DNA of 24,742 bases, taken from the NCBI GenBank assembly GCA_002696025.1, contig NZQU01000047.1, positions 1-24,742 of the forward strand, written 5' to 3'. Below the pieces are notes generated by a model. That model ran no database searches. It was not told where the DNA came from and was given only the letters and a program-made list of their open reading frames with translations. The stretch is from Crocinitomicaceae bacterium. Its GTDB lineage: Bacteria > Bacteroidota > Bacteroidia > Flavobacteriales_D > Crocinitomicaceae. A program made the position numbers and the translations under genes. Positions 15,923-23,060 of this stretch are shown here, in pieces. Position 1 is the stretch's first letter. Every line of letters starts with the position of its first letter.

Positions 15923-17407
15923 TTACAGGCCAAAACCAACATAATCTCTTTTACCATTATTATTAATTATTTCAAGAAGAATTCCTCTATTGGAAGTGTT
16001 TAATTTTGAAGTCAACTGTTCAATATTGTTAATAGGTTCGTTATTTACTTTTGTAATAATCATACCTGGCAGTAGCCCAAGAGATTTGAGTTTACCTGTT
16101 GAGATAGATTTGATTTTAACACCACTTTGAATATTTAATTCATTTTTTTCTTTTTTAGTAAGCTCACTAAAAGAAGCTCCTAAAGCGACATTCTTTTTGA
16201 TTTCTTCTTTTGAAACCAGTTTGGCTTTACCCTCTTTGTTTCTTAAAATCATATTTATCGTTTTTTCAACACCTTTTGATGTTCTTATTAAAACTGACAC
16301 TTTGTCTCCAGGTCTTTTTCTTCCAATTTTTTCCTGAAGTGCAGCAACAGAATTCACTTCTTTTGTGCCAATTTTGAGAATGACATCTCCTGCTTTAATT
16401 CCGGCTTTATCTGCGCTGCCTTTTTCAATAACATCAGCAACGTATACACCTTTTAAATTAGGAAGCTTATTTTTTGTTTTAATATCTTGAGTTACCTCAG
16501 TTATTTGAACGCCTAAATATCCTCTTTGAACAATTCCATAGTCAATAATGTCTCGCATTACTTTTTGAACAAGTGTGACTGGAATCGCAAAAGAATATCC
16601 AGAATAACTTCCTGTTTGAGATGCTATTGCTGTATTAATACCAACCAACTCTCCTTTTGTATTGACTAGTGCACCTCCACTATTGCCAGGATTAACAGCG
16701 GCATCAGTTTGAATAAATGATTCAATAGGAACAATATCTTTTTTACTTCTGTCAGATAAAAGATTTATGTTTCTTGCTTTTGCTGAAACAATCCCAGCTG
16801 TTACAGTTGATGTTAAATTAAACGGGTTTCCAACAGCAAGTACCCATTCTCCAATTTTTAAATGATCACTATTTCCTATAGCAATTGGTTGAAAATCACC
16901 GCCTTCAATTTTAATTACAGCAAGGTCAGTTGAAGCGTCTGCTCCGATAACTTTGGCTGTATACTTAGAATTGTCATTAAGTGTTACTTCTATTTCACTG
17001 GCTTCTTCAATCACATGATTGTTAGTTACAATATAACCTTCTGAAGAAACTATAACTCCAGATCCAGATCCAGATCCATATTGTTTAAATTCTTTCCCGC
17101 CTGCACCAGGGCCATAGAAAAACTCTTGAAATGGATCCCTTTGAAACGTTGTTCTAACTACCTTTGTTGTAACGTGAACAACTGAGTTTAAGGTGTTTTC
17201 GGATGCACTTGTAAAATCAATTGGTAATTCAGAACCTGAATAATTGGTTAATCTTGCATGATGAAATTTATTTCCATCAATTAATTCTTTTGAAGTTTTC
17301 TTTTTTTGATTTGTATTTTCAATGTTTTGGTAAGCTATAAAGGCCAAGACAGGAAGAAGGCCTCCAAAAATACCATAAACAATAGGAAGAATGATTTTTT
17401 TTCGCAT
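15923..17407 (-). CDS. HtrA/Deg-family periplasmic serine protease with two PDZ domains
   Basis: Deg/HtrA proteases degrade or refold misfolded envelope proteins. The 494-residue product has an N-terminal hydrophobic segment (about 5-26) acting as signal or membrane anchor, a linker, and a trypsin-like domain (about 70-285). The catalytic triad is complete: H131 in VTNNHVIEE, D161 in STDLAVIKI and S243 in NPGNSGGALVN. The first PDZ domain (about 292-388, RGYLGVQITEV and GSADKAGIKAGDVIL) is clear. A divergent second PDZ is at about 405-490 (LGLLPGMIITKVNNEPI). It is upstream of the primary sigma gene and divergent from dapF. The name degP, degQ or htrA cannot be separated by eye. Confidence 0.94.
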   Translation of the reverse strand: MRKKIILPIVYGIFGGLLPVLAFIAYQNIENTNQKKKTSKELIDGNKFHHARLTNYSGSELPIDFTSASENTLNSVVHVTTKVVRTTFQRDPFQEFFYGPGAGGKEFKQYGSGSGSGVIVSSEGYIVTNNHVIEEASEIEVTLNDNSKYTAKVIGADASTDLAVIKIEGGDFQPIAIGNSDHLKIGEWVLAVGNPFNLTSTVTAGIVSAKARNINLLSDRSKKDIVPIESFIQTDAAVNPGNSGGALVNTKGELVGINTAIASQTGSYSGYSFAIPVTLVQKVMRDIIDYGIVQRGYLGVQITEVTQDIKTKNKLPNLKGVYVADVIEKGSADKAGIKAGDVILKIGTKEVNSVAALQEKIGRKRPGDKVSVLIRTSKGVEKTINMILRNKEGKAKLVSKEEIKKNVALGASFSELTKKEKNELNIQSGVKIKSISTGKLKSLGLLPGMIITKVNNEPINNIEQLTSKLNTSNRGILLEIINNNGKRDYVGFGL

Positions 17408-17524
17408 TTTAAAATTTGTTTTTATAATTTGTATTTATCCTAACAATAACTATTCCATTTTGTTACTAAAAAAAGATGTTAAATAAATATATAATATTTA
17501 GCATGTTTAAACAATAATATCACA

Positions 17525-17532
17525 TATTTTTG
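17525..17532 (+). promoter_or_regulatory. Candidate -7 box overlapping the upstream dapF TTG codon
   Basis: TATTTTTG matches TAnnTTTG exactly, and its last three bases are the TTG at 17530. There is no TTG 17-23 bases upstream, so the support is partial and an AT-rich chance match is possible. If real, transcription would begin near 17536, after that TTG, and translation would have to start at the TTG at 17545. Confidence 0.3.
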
Positions 17533-18327
17533 TCAAAAAAAATTTTGAAAATAAAATTTTATAAATATCATGGTAATGGCAATGACTTTATTATGATTGA
17601 TAATCTTAATGGAACTTGCGATGAACTTTCAAAAACAGATGTTAAATTGTTATGTGATCGTAATTTTGGAATTGGTTCAGATGGCCTGATATTGATTTGT
17701 AAATCAGAAAATTTAGATTTTGAAATGAAATTTTTTAATCCTGATGCCTCCTCAAGTTTTTGTGGTAATGGAGCTAGATGTGCCGTTGCATTTGCTCAAT
17801 TTTTAGGGATTAACAATCAAAAATTCAAATTTTCTGCATTTGATGGTACTCATGAAGCCTTTTTGAGTGATAAAAAAGTAACAATTAGCATCCAAGATGT
17901 TCAAGAGGTAAAAGAAATTAATGGGGATGTATTTGTTTTAAATACAGGTTCTCCTCATTACATATCATATGATTCATCTTTGCTAGATGACTTTGTTGAG
18001 CAAGCAAGAAAGATAAGACATTCAGCTTCTTTTTTACCTGAAGGAATCAATGTAAATGTTGTGAGTGAAATTGATAAAAAGACATTAAAAATCAAGACCT
18101 TTGAAAGAGGAGTTGAAAATGAAACTTTAGCCTGTGGAACTGGTATAGTTGCCTCTGCACTTAGTTATTTATATAAGAATAATATTCATGGTAACTCTTC
18201 TATTCATGTTATTTCAGCAGGTGGAGAGCTGCTTGTTCAAACTGATTATTCAAAGAATAAAGGATTTGAAAATATTTACTTGACAGGTAATGCGGAATTA
18301 ATTTTTGAAGGTGTTTTTGATGTATAG
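17530..18327 (+). CDS. dapF: Diaminopimelate epimerase
   Basis: DapF converts LL- to meso-diaminopimelate, the direct precursor of lysine and of the peptidoglycan cross-linking residue. The 265-residue protein has both catalytic cysteines: C78 in SSSFCGNGARC and C202 in LACGTGIVAS. It also has the N-terminal KYHGNGNDF, the GSPH motif (140-143) and FERGVENETLACG. No ATG is available near the start. Two in-frame TTG codons compete: 17530 (MSKKILKIKFYKYHG, used here) and 17545 (MKIKFYKYHG, closer to typical DapF starts and compatible with a possible promoter box at 17525-17532). The gene heads a tight operon in which every gene overlaps the next. The next gene's ATG overlaps its stop by eight bases. 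Confidence 0.95.
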   Translation: MSKKILKIKFYKYHGNGNDFIMIDNLNGTCDELSKTDVKLLCDRNFGIGSDGLILICKSENLDFEMKFFNPDASSSFCGNGARCAVAFAQFLGINNQKFKFSAFDGTHEAFLSDKKVTISIQDVQEVKEINGDVFVLNTGSPHYISYDSSLLDDFVEQARKIRHSASFLPEGINVNVVSEIDKKTLKIKTFERGVENETLACGTGIVASALSYLYKNNIHGNSSIHVISAGGELLVQTDYSKNKGFENIYLTGNAELIFEGVFDV

Positions 18328-18823
18328 TTATTTATTTAATAATTCATTTTGTAAAATTGAAGATGTAAATTTTATGCATTCAGTTTTATGGGTGATCAAC
18401 AATGATAAAAAACCTCCTCATATTGGTTTTTCAAACAACAACAAGTATTTCAGTTTAAAAGCGAACGGCTTAGATCTAGGTCTTGATACAAAGTCTGTTT
18501 TAAGTTTTCTAAATAATAAAAAAACACCTTTTATACTTGTTCAATTGTTACATGACATCAATAAGAGTAATTTGTTTTCGATATTTGAAAGTTTCAAATT
18601 AAATGAAGGTATAAATCACACTTGTTTAACACCAATCTTAAAAACATTAAATTTAGAAGACCAAAGTCTGCTTTTACCAGATTTACTCAGCTTGTTAAGA
18701 GAAAATAATAAAATTAAAAATGTGGCTTGTTTTAATCAACAAGGTAATCAAGTGGGAATTGTAAAATATTCTAAAGAAGATATTATTAAAAGAATTTATG
18801 AAATCAAAAATATTCAGAGGTGA
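18320..18823 (+). CDS. Conserved-looking protein of unknown function in the dapF-mltG operon
   Basis: I do not recognise a characterised family for this 167-residue protein. It is cytoplasmic in appearance, with no signal peptide or membrane span. The N-terminal third has an alpha/beta pattern with MHSVLWVINNDKKPPHIGFS (residues 19-38; H20, S21 and the PPH at 32-34 stand out), then YFSLKANG. The C-terminal half looks helical, with leucine-rich segments (LLLPDLLSLLREN), and the end is basic. I choose the ATG at 18320, which overlaps the dapF stop in ATGTATAG. An upstream ATG at 18305 is possible but lies deeper inside dapF. The 3' end overlaps the GNAT gene by 26 bases, so its translation is probably coupled to both neighbours. 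The operon context suggests a role linked to the cell envelope or lysine supply, but that is inference only. Confidence 0.75.
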   Translation: MYSYLFNNSFCKIEDVNFMHSVLWVINNDKKPPHIGFSNNNKYFSLKANGLDLGLDTKSVLSFLNNKKTPFILVQLLHDINKSNLFSIFESFKLNEGINHTCLTPILKTLNLEDQSLLLPDLLSLLRENNKIKNVACFNQQGNQVGIVKYSKEDIIKRIYEIKNIQR

Positions 18824-19328
18824 AAAAATACTGATTCGTCCAGTAAATATTAATGATTTAACATTATTATATGTTTGGGAAAACAACCCGGAGAATAAAC
18901 TTTTTACCCATGTTGATTTGCCAATTTCAATTTTTCAAATTCAAGAGTTAATTGAAAATCAATCTGATATTTTTAAGTACAATCAGATGAGATTTATTAT
19001 TTGTGATGTATCAAACAATACCCCTTTAGGAACAATTGATTTATATAATGTAGATTTTCAAATAAAAACAGCAGAAATCGGGGTTTTAATTGTTGATCCA
19101 TTAAATAGAAGAAAAGGATTTGCAAATGAAAGTATTGAATTGGTTAAAGATTTTTGTTTAAATACATTAGCTTTAAAAAAATTGTATTGTTTTATTAGTG
19201 AAGACAACCTTATTAGTCAATCGTTGTTTTCTAAAAACAGCTTTATTATGAAAAAGAAGCCAGATTGTATTCATTCCAAATCATTAAATAATGATTTAAG
19301 CTTTAAATATTTTGAATTATGCTTTTAA
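18798..19328 (+). CDS. GNAT-family N-acetyltransferase (RimJ/SpeG-like)
   Basis: GNAT enzymes move an acetyl group from acetyl-CoA to an amine; the substrate here is unknown. The 176-residue protein begins with FRGEKILIRPVNINDLTLLY, the usual opening of RimJ/SpeG-type members. It has the acetyl-CoA loop RRKGFA (104-109) after the EIGVLIVDP strand, and the C-terminal NLISQSLFSKNSF segment matching motif B. The start at 18798 fits the family's N-terminus, which makes the 26-base overlap with the previous gene real rather than a start-choice artefact. Its stop overlaps the mltG start by 10 bases. A GNAT gene directly before mltG is, as I recall, a frequent arrangement in Flavobacteriia. Ribosomal protein or polyamine acetylation are possible roles, neither supported directly. 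Confidence 0.88.
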   Translation: MKSKIFRGEKILIRPVNINDLTLLYVWENNPENKLFTHVDLPISIFQIQELIENQSDIFKYNQMRFIICDVSNNTPLGTIDLYNVDFQIKTAEIGVLIVDPLNRRKGFANESIELVKDFCLNTLALKKLYCFISEDNLISQSLFSKNSFIMKKKPDCIHSKSLNNDLSFKYFELCF

Positions 19329-20404
19329 AAAAAAGGAATTTATTTTTATTGCTAATTATTTTAATAGCGATTCTTTATTATTACTTTAGGCCATCTTTAC
19401 AAGCATATTTGGCCTCAAAAAACTTCAGTGTCAATCAAAAAGAAGTTGTTCTATTTATCGATGAAGGCATAAGTTTAAAAGACCTTTCAGACTTTCTATT
19501 AAAAAAAAATGTAATTGATGATACAACTAACTTTCTTGTATTGGCTAGGCATCGAAATTTGACAAAAAAAAATATAGCAGACGGGAAATATTTAATTAAA
19601 ACTAAAACTAATTTTAAAGAACTTGTTTGGGGTTTTACTCAAAACAAAGAGGGTAATGGAAATGCTGAATTAAAAGTAAATGTCAATATATATAATTTCA
19701 AAAACATATATAAACTAGCTGCTCATGTAGAGAAATGCATCAAAGTTGATAGTGATGTTTTGATTGAGTTGTTAAATTCAAGTGAAACACTAGAATTATT
19801 TAATTTAAATAAAAAAGAGGAATTGATCTCTATTTTTTTTCCTAAAAACTATAGAATGTATTTCGATACAGATGAGCAAGATTTTATAAAAAATATAAAG
19901 TTTGAATATGATCAATTTTGGACAAAAGATAAATTAGAAAAAGTTAAAAAAATGGGGCTTAATTCACCTGCTGAGGTGACTACATTAGCAAGTATCGTAT
20001 TTTCAGAGCAAAGCAAACATGCTGATGAATGGCCAATAATTGCGGGTTTATATTTAAATAGGTTGAAAAAAAACATACCTCTTCAAAGCGATCCAACTTT
20101 TAAATTTTGCTGGGGAGATCAACTTAAAGGTGTTCAGGATTTAACATACAAGCATAGAGATATTGATTGTCCTTATAATACCTATTACATAAAAGGTCTT
20201 CCTCCTGGCCCCATATGTATAAGCCCTTCTAAAGTGATTGACTCTGTTCTTAATGTTAAAAATGTGCCATGGATTTTTATGATGGCACAAGCAAATTATT
20301 CAGGAATGCATCATTTTTCAATCACAAATGCACAGCATGAGATTTATAGAAGGAAATATAAGAATTGGAGAAATATTGAGAAATTGAAAAAGAAAAACAA
20401 ATGA
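19319..20404 (+). CDS. mltG: Endolytic transglycosylase MltG (YceG family)
   Basis: MltG cuts nascent peptidoglycan strands in the periplasm next to the inner membrane and is thought to set glycan chain length. The 361-residue protein has one N-terminal membrane anchor (about 7-23), a LysM-like region (about 42-100) and the YceG catalytic domain. The diagnostic segments are TLASIVFSEQ (E230 is the probable catalytic glutamate), AGLYLNRLKKNIPLQSDPT (242-260), PYNTYYIKGLPPGPICI, and the late HHFSIT. The usual first glutamate of SIVEKE is replaced by Phe, which seems tolerated because E230 aligns with the second. It overlaps the GNAT gene by 10 bases and the next gene by four (ATGA). Pairing with dapF in one operon fits a peptidoglycan role. 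Confidence 0.95.
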   Translation: MLLKKRNLFLLLIILIAILYYYFRPSLQAYLASKNFSVNQKEVVLFIDEGISLKDLSDFLLKKNVIDDTTNFLVLARHRNLTKKNIADGKYLIKTKTNFKELVWGFTQNKEGNGNAELKVNVNIYNFKNIYKLAAHVEKCIKVDSDVLIELLNSSETLELFNLNKKEELISIFFPKNYRMYFDTDEQDFIKNIKFEYDQFWTKDKLEKVKKMGLNSPAEVTTLASIVFSEQSKHADEWPIIAGLYLNRLKKNIPLQSDPTFKFCWGDQLKGVQDLTYKHRDIDCPYNTYYIKGLPPGPICISPSKVIDSVLNVKNVPWIFMMAQANYSGMHHFSITNAQHEIYRRKYKNWRNIEKLKKKNK

Positions 20405-21381
20405 AAAGAAGAGATTTAATTAGATTGGGTATGTTGACAGGTGTTTTTTCGACACATGGGTTTGACTTATTTTCTGGAGATAAAAAAAAATCTTCAGATC
20501 ATTTCTCTCCTGTAGTAATCTCAACCTGGAATCATGGATTAGATGCAAATAAAGTAGCTTGGGATCAAATTAAAATGAATGGTGATGCAATTGATGCAGT
20601 TGAATCTGGAGTTAAAATTACGGAGTCTGATATAAATAACAGAAGTGTAGGGATAGGAGGTATGCCTGATATGGAGGGGCATGTTACTTTAGATGCTTGC
20701 ATTATGGATCACAACTCTAATTGTGGTTCAGTTGCTTTTATTGAAGGGATAGCACATCCGATATCAGTAGCTCGTGCAGTTATGGAAAAAACGCCACATG
20801 TTATGCTTGTTGGTGAAGGAGCTAAAAAGTTTGCACTTGATAATGATTTTAAAAAAATTAAAACGCCAATTCCTGAGGTTAAAAAGCAGTGGAAAGAATG
20901 GAAAAAACAAAATCGTGATAAATTATCAAAACCTAAAGTTAACTCTGAAAATCATGACACAATAGGGCTTCTTGCACTAGATAAAAAAGGCAACTTAAGT
21001 GGTTCTTGTACTACAAGTGGTTGGGCTTATAAAATGCATGGGAGAGTTGGTGATTCTCCAATCATTGGTGCAGGTCTTTTTGTGGACAATGAAGTTGGTG
21101 CAGCTTGTGCTACAGGAGTAGGGGAGTCAATAATTAAAATTGCAGGAAGCCATACGGTTGTTGAGTCTATGCGACATGGCTTTACTCCTCAAGAAGCTTG
21201 TGAAGAGGCTGTAAGACGAATCATAAAAGTTGAAAAAAATGTAAAAAACATTCAATGTTGTTTTATTGCTATTGATAAAAAAGGAAATGTTGGTTCACAC
21301 GCCATTCATAAAGGATTTAATTATGCAATTAAAAACTCATTAAAAGAAGTTTTGGTTGATTCTACTTATGAATTAACTTAA
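20401..21381 (+). CDS. N4-(beta-N-acetylglucosaminyl)-L-asparaginase (glycosylasparaginase), Ntn hydrolase
   Basis: Family members cleave the bond between asparagine and N-acetylglucosamine in glycoasparagines and mature by self-cleavage. The 326 residues include the autoproteolysis site NHDTIG, with the nucleophile T187 becoming the N-terminus of the beta chain. GSCTTSGWAYKMHGRVGDSP and GAACATGVGESI follow, both typical of the family. The alpha chain holds GGMPDMEGHVTLDACIMD. The N-terminus KRRDLIRLGMLTGVFSTHG (2-20) resembles a twin-arginine signal peptide, though the motif is imperfect and the hydrophobic stretch is short, so periplasmic location is likely but not certain. The start overlaps the mltG stop in ATGA, so translation is coupled. 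Plain isoaspartyl peptidase/asparaginase activity is an alternative within the same superfamily. Confidence 0.9.
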   Translation: MKRRDLIRLGMLTGVFSTHGFDLFSGDKKKSSDHFSPVVISTWNHGLDANKVAWDQIKMNGDAIDAVESGVKITESDINNRSVGIGGMPDMEGHVTLDACIMDHNSNCGSVAFIEGIAHPISVARAVMEKTPHVMLVGEGAKKFALDNDFKKIKTPIPEVKKQWKEWKKQNRDKLSKPKVNSENHDTIGLLALDKKGNLSGSCTTSGWAYKMHGRVGDSPIIGAGLFVDNEVGAACATGVGESIIKIAGSHTVVESMRHGFTPQEACEEAVRRIIKVEKNVKNIQCCFIAIDKKGNVGSHAIHKGFNYAIKNSLKEVLVDSTYELT

Positions 21382-21419
21382 GTCAAATAACCAAACATTC
21401 AATTGTTTATAAAAATGTC

Positions 21420-21450
21420 TTGAGTTTACTTATATCAATCCGTACTTTTG
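21420..21450 (+). promoter_or_regulatory. Bacteroidota-type promoter of pcm, abutting the start codon
   Basis: TTG (21420-21422) is followed after 20 bases by TACTTTTG (21443-21450), an exact match to TTG-N17-23-TAnnTTTG. It is one of the best promoter matches in the window. The pcm ATG is at 21455, only four bases past the box, so the transcript start would fall at or within a few bases of the ATG, suggesting a leaderless or nearly leaderless mRNA. Confidence 0.65.
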
Positions 21451-21454
21451 TTCA

Positions 21455-22099
21455 ATGAACGATACTTATAAGCATAAAGGGCTCAGAAAAAAGATGATTG
21501 ATGAATTGAGTGCTAAAGGAATTCATGATCAAAACATTTTAGATGCTTTTTTTAAAATACCTAGACACTTTTTTCTTGATTTGGCTTTCGAAGAAAAAGC
21601 TTATACCAATATTGCTTTTCAAATTGGTGCAAAGCAAACCATATCGCACCCCTATACTGTTGCTTTTCAAACCCAATTATTAGAATTAGGTATTGGTGAT
21701 AAAGTTTTAGAAATTGGAACGGGTTCGGGCTTTCAAACCTGTATTTTATGCTGTCTTGGAGCTCGAGTTTATAGTGTTGAAAGACAAAAAGAACTTTTTA
21801 TTAGCGCAAAGCATATAATTGATCGTTTTGGTTATTCTCCAAAGTTATATTATGGTGATGGTTATAAAGGTGTTGAACTTTATCAGCCATATGATAAGAT
21901 TTTGGTCACTTGTGGTGCTCCACATGTTCCGAAGCTATTGATTGACCAGTTAAAAGTTGGAGGTGTAATGATCATACCTATAGGAGAAGGAGAAGAACAA
22001 TTAATGAAAAAAATAACTAAGATTTCCGAAACTGAAACGGCAGAGGAAGAATTTGGTGTTTTTAAATTTGTTCCAATGTTAGAAAAAAAAGCCAAATAG
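21455..22099 (+). CDS. pcm: Protein-L-isoaspartate O-methyltransferase
   Basis: PCMT methylates L-isoaspartyl residues in aged proteins using S-adenosylmethionine, beginning their repair to aspartate. The 214-residue protein fits the family length. The conserved entry segment reads AKQTISHPYTVAFQTQLLE (59-77), the SAM-binding motif I is VLEIGTGSGFQT (84-95), and the acidic end of the next strand is VYSVER (105-110). Post-motif segments ILVTCGAPHVP and GGVMIIPIGEG follow as expected. The CILCC stretch just after motif I is cysteine-rich but needs no special function. It appears to have its own promoter, separate from the dapF-mltG operon, and its stop lies one base from the stop of the convergent ZIP gene. 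Confidence 0.95.
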   Translation: MNDTYKHKGLRKKMIDELSAKGIHDQNILDAFFKIPRHFFLDLAFEEKAYTNIAFQIGAKQTISHPYTVAFQTQLLELGIGDKVLEIGTGSGFQTCILCCLGARVYSVERQKELFISAKHIIDRFGYSPKLYYGDGYKGVELYQPYDKILVTCGAPHVPKLLIDQLKVGGVMIIPIGEGEEQLMKKITKISETETAEEEFGVFKFVPMLEKKAK

Positions 22100-22100
22100 C

Positions 22101-22925
22101 TTAAGACAAACCAACATCTAAAATCATCATTACAACAAATCCGCCAATAAATCCTAAAACGGCAATATCGGTATATTTATCTCTTTGGGTTTCTGGAATT
22201 ACTTCTTCTACAACTACAAAAATCATAGCTCCGGCAGCAAAGGCCAAAGCAAATGGTAAAATAGGTTGAATATAGATAACGGCTAATGCCCCAACAACTC
22301 CGGCAATTGGTTCAACAATTGCAGATAATTGCCCATACCAAAAACTTTTAAATCTGCTAGCTCCAGCTCTTCTTAATGGCATTGCAACAGCAAAACCCTC
22401 TGGGAAATTTTGAATGCCAATACCAATGGCTAAAGCGATGGCTCCTGAAATAGTAGCGCCATCGATTCCATTAGCTGCAGCTCCAAAAAGAACTCCAACA
22501 GCCAATCCTTCAGGTATATTGTGCAATGTGATGGCAAGAACCAATAATGTGGTTTTATGAAGTTGGGTTTTCACACCTTCCTTTTCATTTTCTTTAAAGT
22601 TTATGTGTAAATGAGGCAGCTTTTTATCAAGAAAAAACAAGAATAATGCTCCTAATAAAAAACCGACTGCTGAAGGAAACCAAGGCATTGAAGGGTAGCT
22701 TTTATGTGACATTTCAATAGCAGGGGTTAGCAATGACCAAAAACTAGCTGCTACCATAACACCTCCTGTAAATCCTAGCATACCATCTAAAACCCCTCGG
22801 TGCATGGATTTAAAGAAAAAAACCAAACTAGCTCCTGCCCCTGTAAGAAACCATGTGAATATAGTAGCTATTAATGCAGCATATACAGGGTTGATAGAGC
22901 TAAAAAATGATTCTAAAACTTCCAT
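22101..22925 (-). CDS. ZIP-family metal transporter (GufA-like)
   Basis: ZIP proteins import divalent metals such as Zn2+ into the cytoplasm. The 274-residue protein has about eight hydrophobic segments. Metal-binding motifs are intact: HNIPEG (135-140) in the fourth span, QNFPEG (172-177) in the fifth, and the paired glutamates E240/E241 in VVVEEVIPE of a later span. A short charged, His-containing loop (about 100-124, PHLHINF and a Lys/Glu-rich stretch) lies between spans three and four, where ZIPs often have a metal-sensing loop. GufA-like members match best; Zn, Fe or Mn selectivity cannot be read from the sequence. It is convergent with pcm (one-base gap) and divergent from the ECF sigma gene. 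A good -7 box lies 20 bases upstream. Confidence 0.93.
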   Translation of the reverse strand: MEVLESFFSSINPVYAALIATIFTWFLTGAGASLVFFFKSMHRGVLDGMLGFTGGVMVAASFWSLLTPAIEMSHKSYPSMPWFPSAVGFLLGALFLFFLDKKLPHLHINFKENEKEGVKTQLHKTTLLVLAITLHNIPEGLAVGVLFGAAANGIDGATISGAIALAIGIGIQNFPEGFAVAMPLRRAGASRFKSFWYGQLSAIVEPIAGVVGALAVIYIQPILPFALAFAAGAMIFVVVEEVIPETQRDKYTDIAVLGFIGGFVVMMILDVGLS

Positions 22926-22944
22926 ATGAAGATATTAATTTGTG

Positions 22945-22952
22945 CAAAAGTA
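22945..22952 (-). promoter_or_regulatory. Candidate -7 box of the ZIP transporter gene
   Basis: On the minus strand TACTTTTG matches TAnnTTTG exactly and lies 20 bases upstream of the ATG. The nearest upstream TTG is 15 bases away, slightly closer than the usual 17-23, so the -33 element is uncertain. No metal-regulator operator was recognised. Confidence 0.5.
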
Positions 22953-22978
22953 ACAAAGATGTAATAACAATATTTTTA

Positions 22979-23009
22979 TTGAACTTGTTATTTTTTAAAA
23001 ATACTTGCG
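22979..23009 (+). promoter_or_regulatory. Weak candidate promoter of the ECF sigma gene
   Basis: TTG (22979-22981) is separated by 20 bases from TACTTGCG (23002-23009), which matches TAnnTTTG at six of eight bases, counting the unspecified positions. It would give a leader of about 48 bases. ECF factors often transcribe their own gene through a different consensus, which cannot be judged from one site. Confidence 0.28.
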
Positions 23010-23060
23010 TTATGAATATATGTAGACCACCAATCTGCAATAAACCAAAAACCAAAATCT

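Noticed and set aside
17505..17512. Palindrome GTTTAAAC between htrA and dapF as an operator
   Set aside because: It is a single 8-base palindrome in very AT-rich DNA with no second copy or known regulator match.
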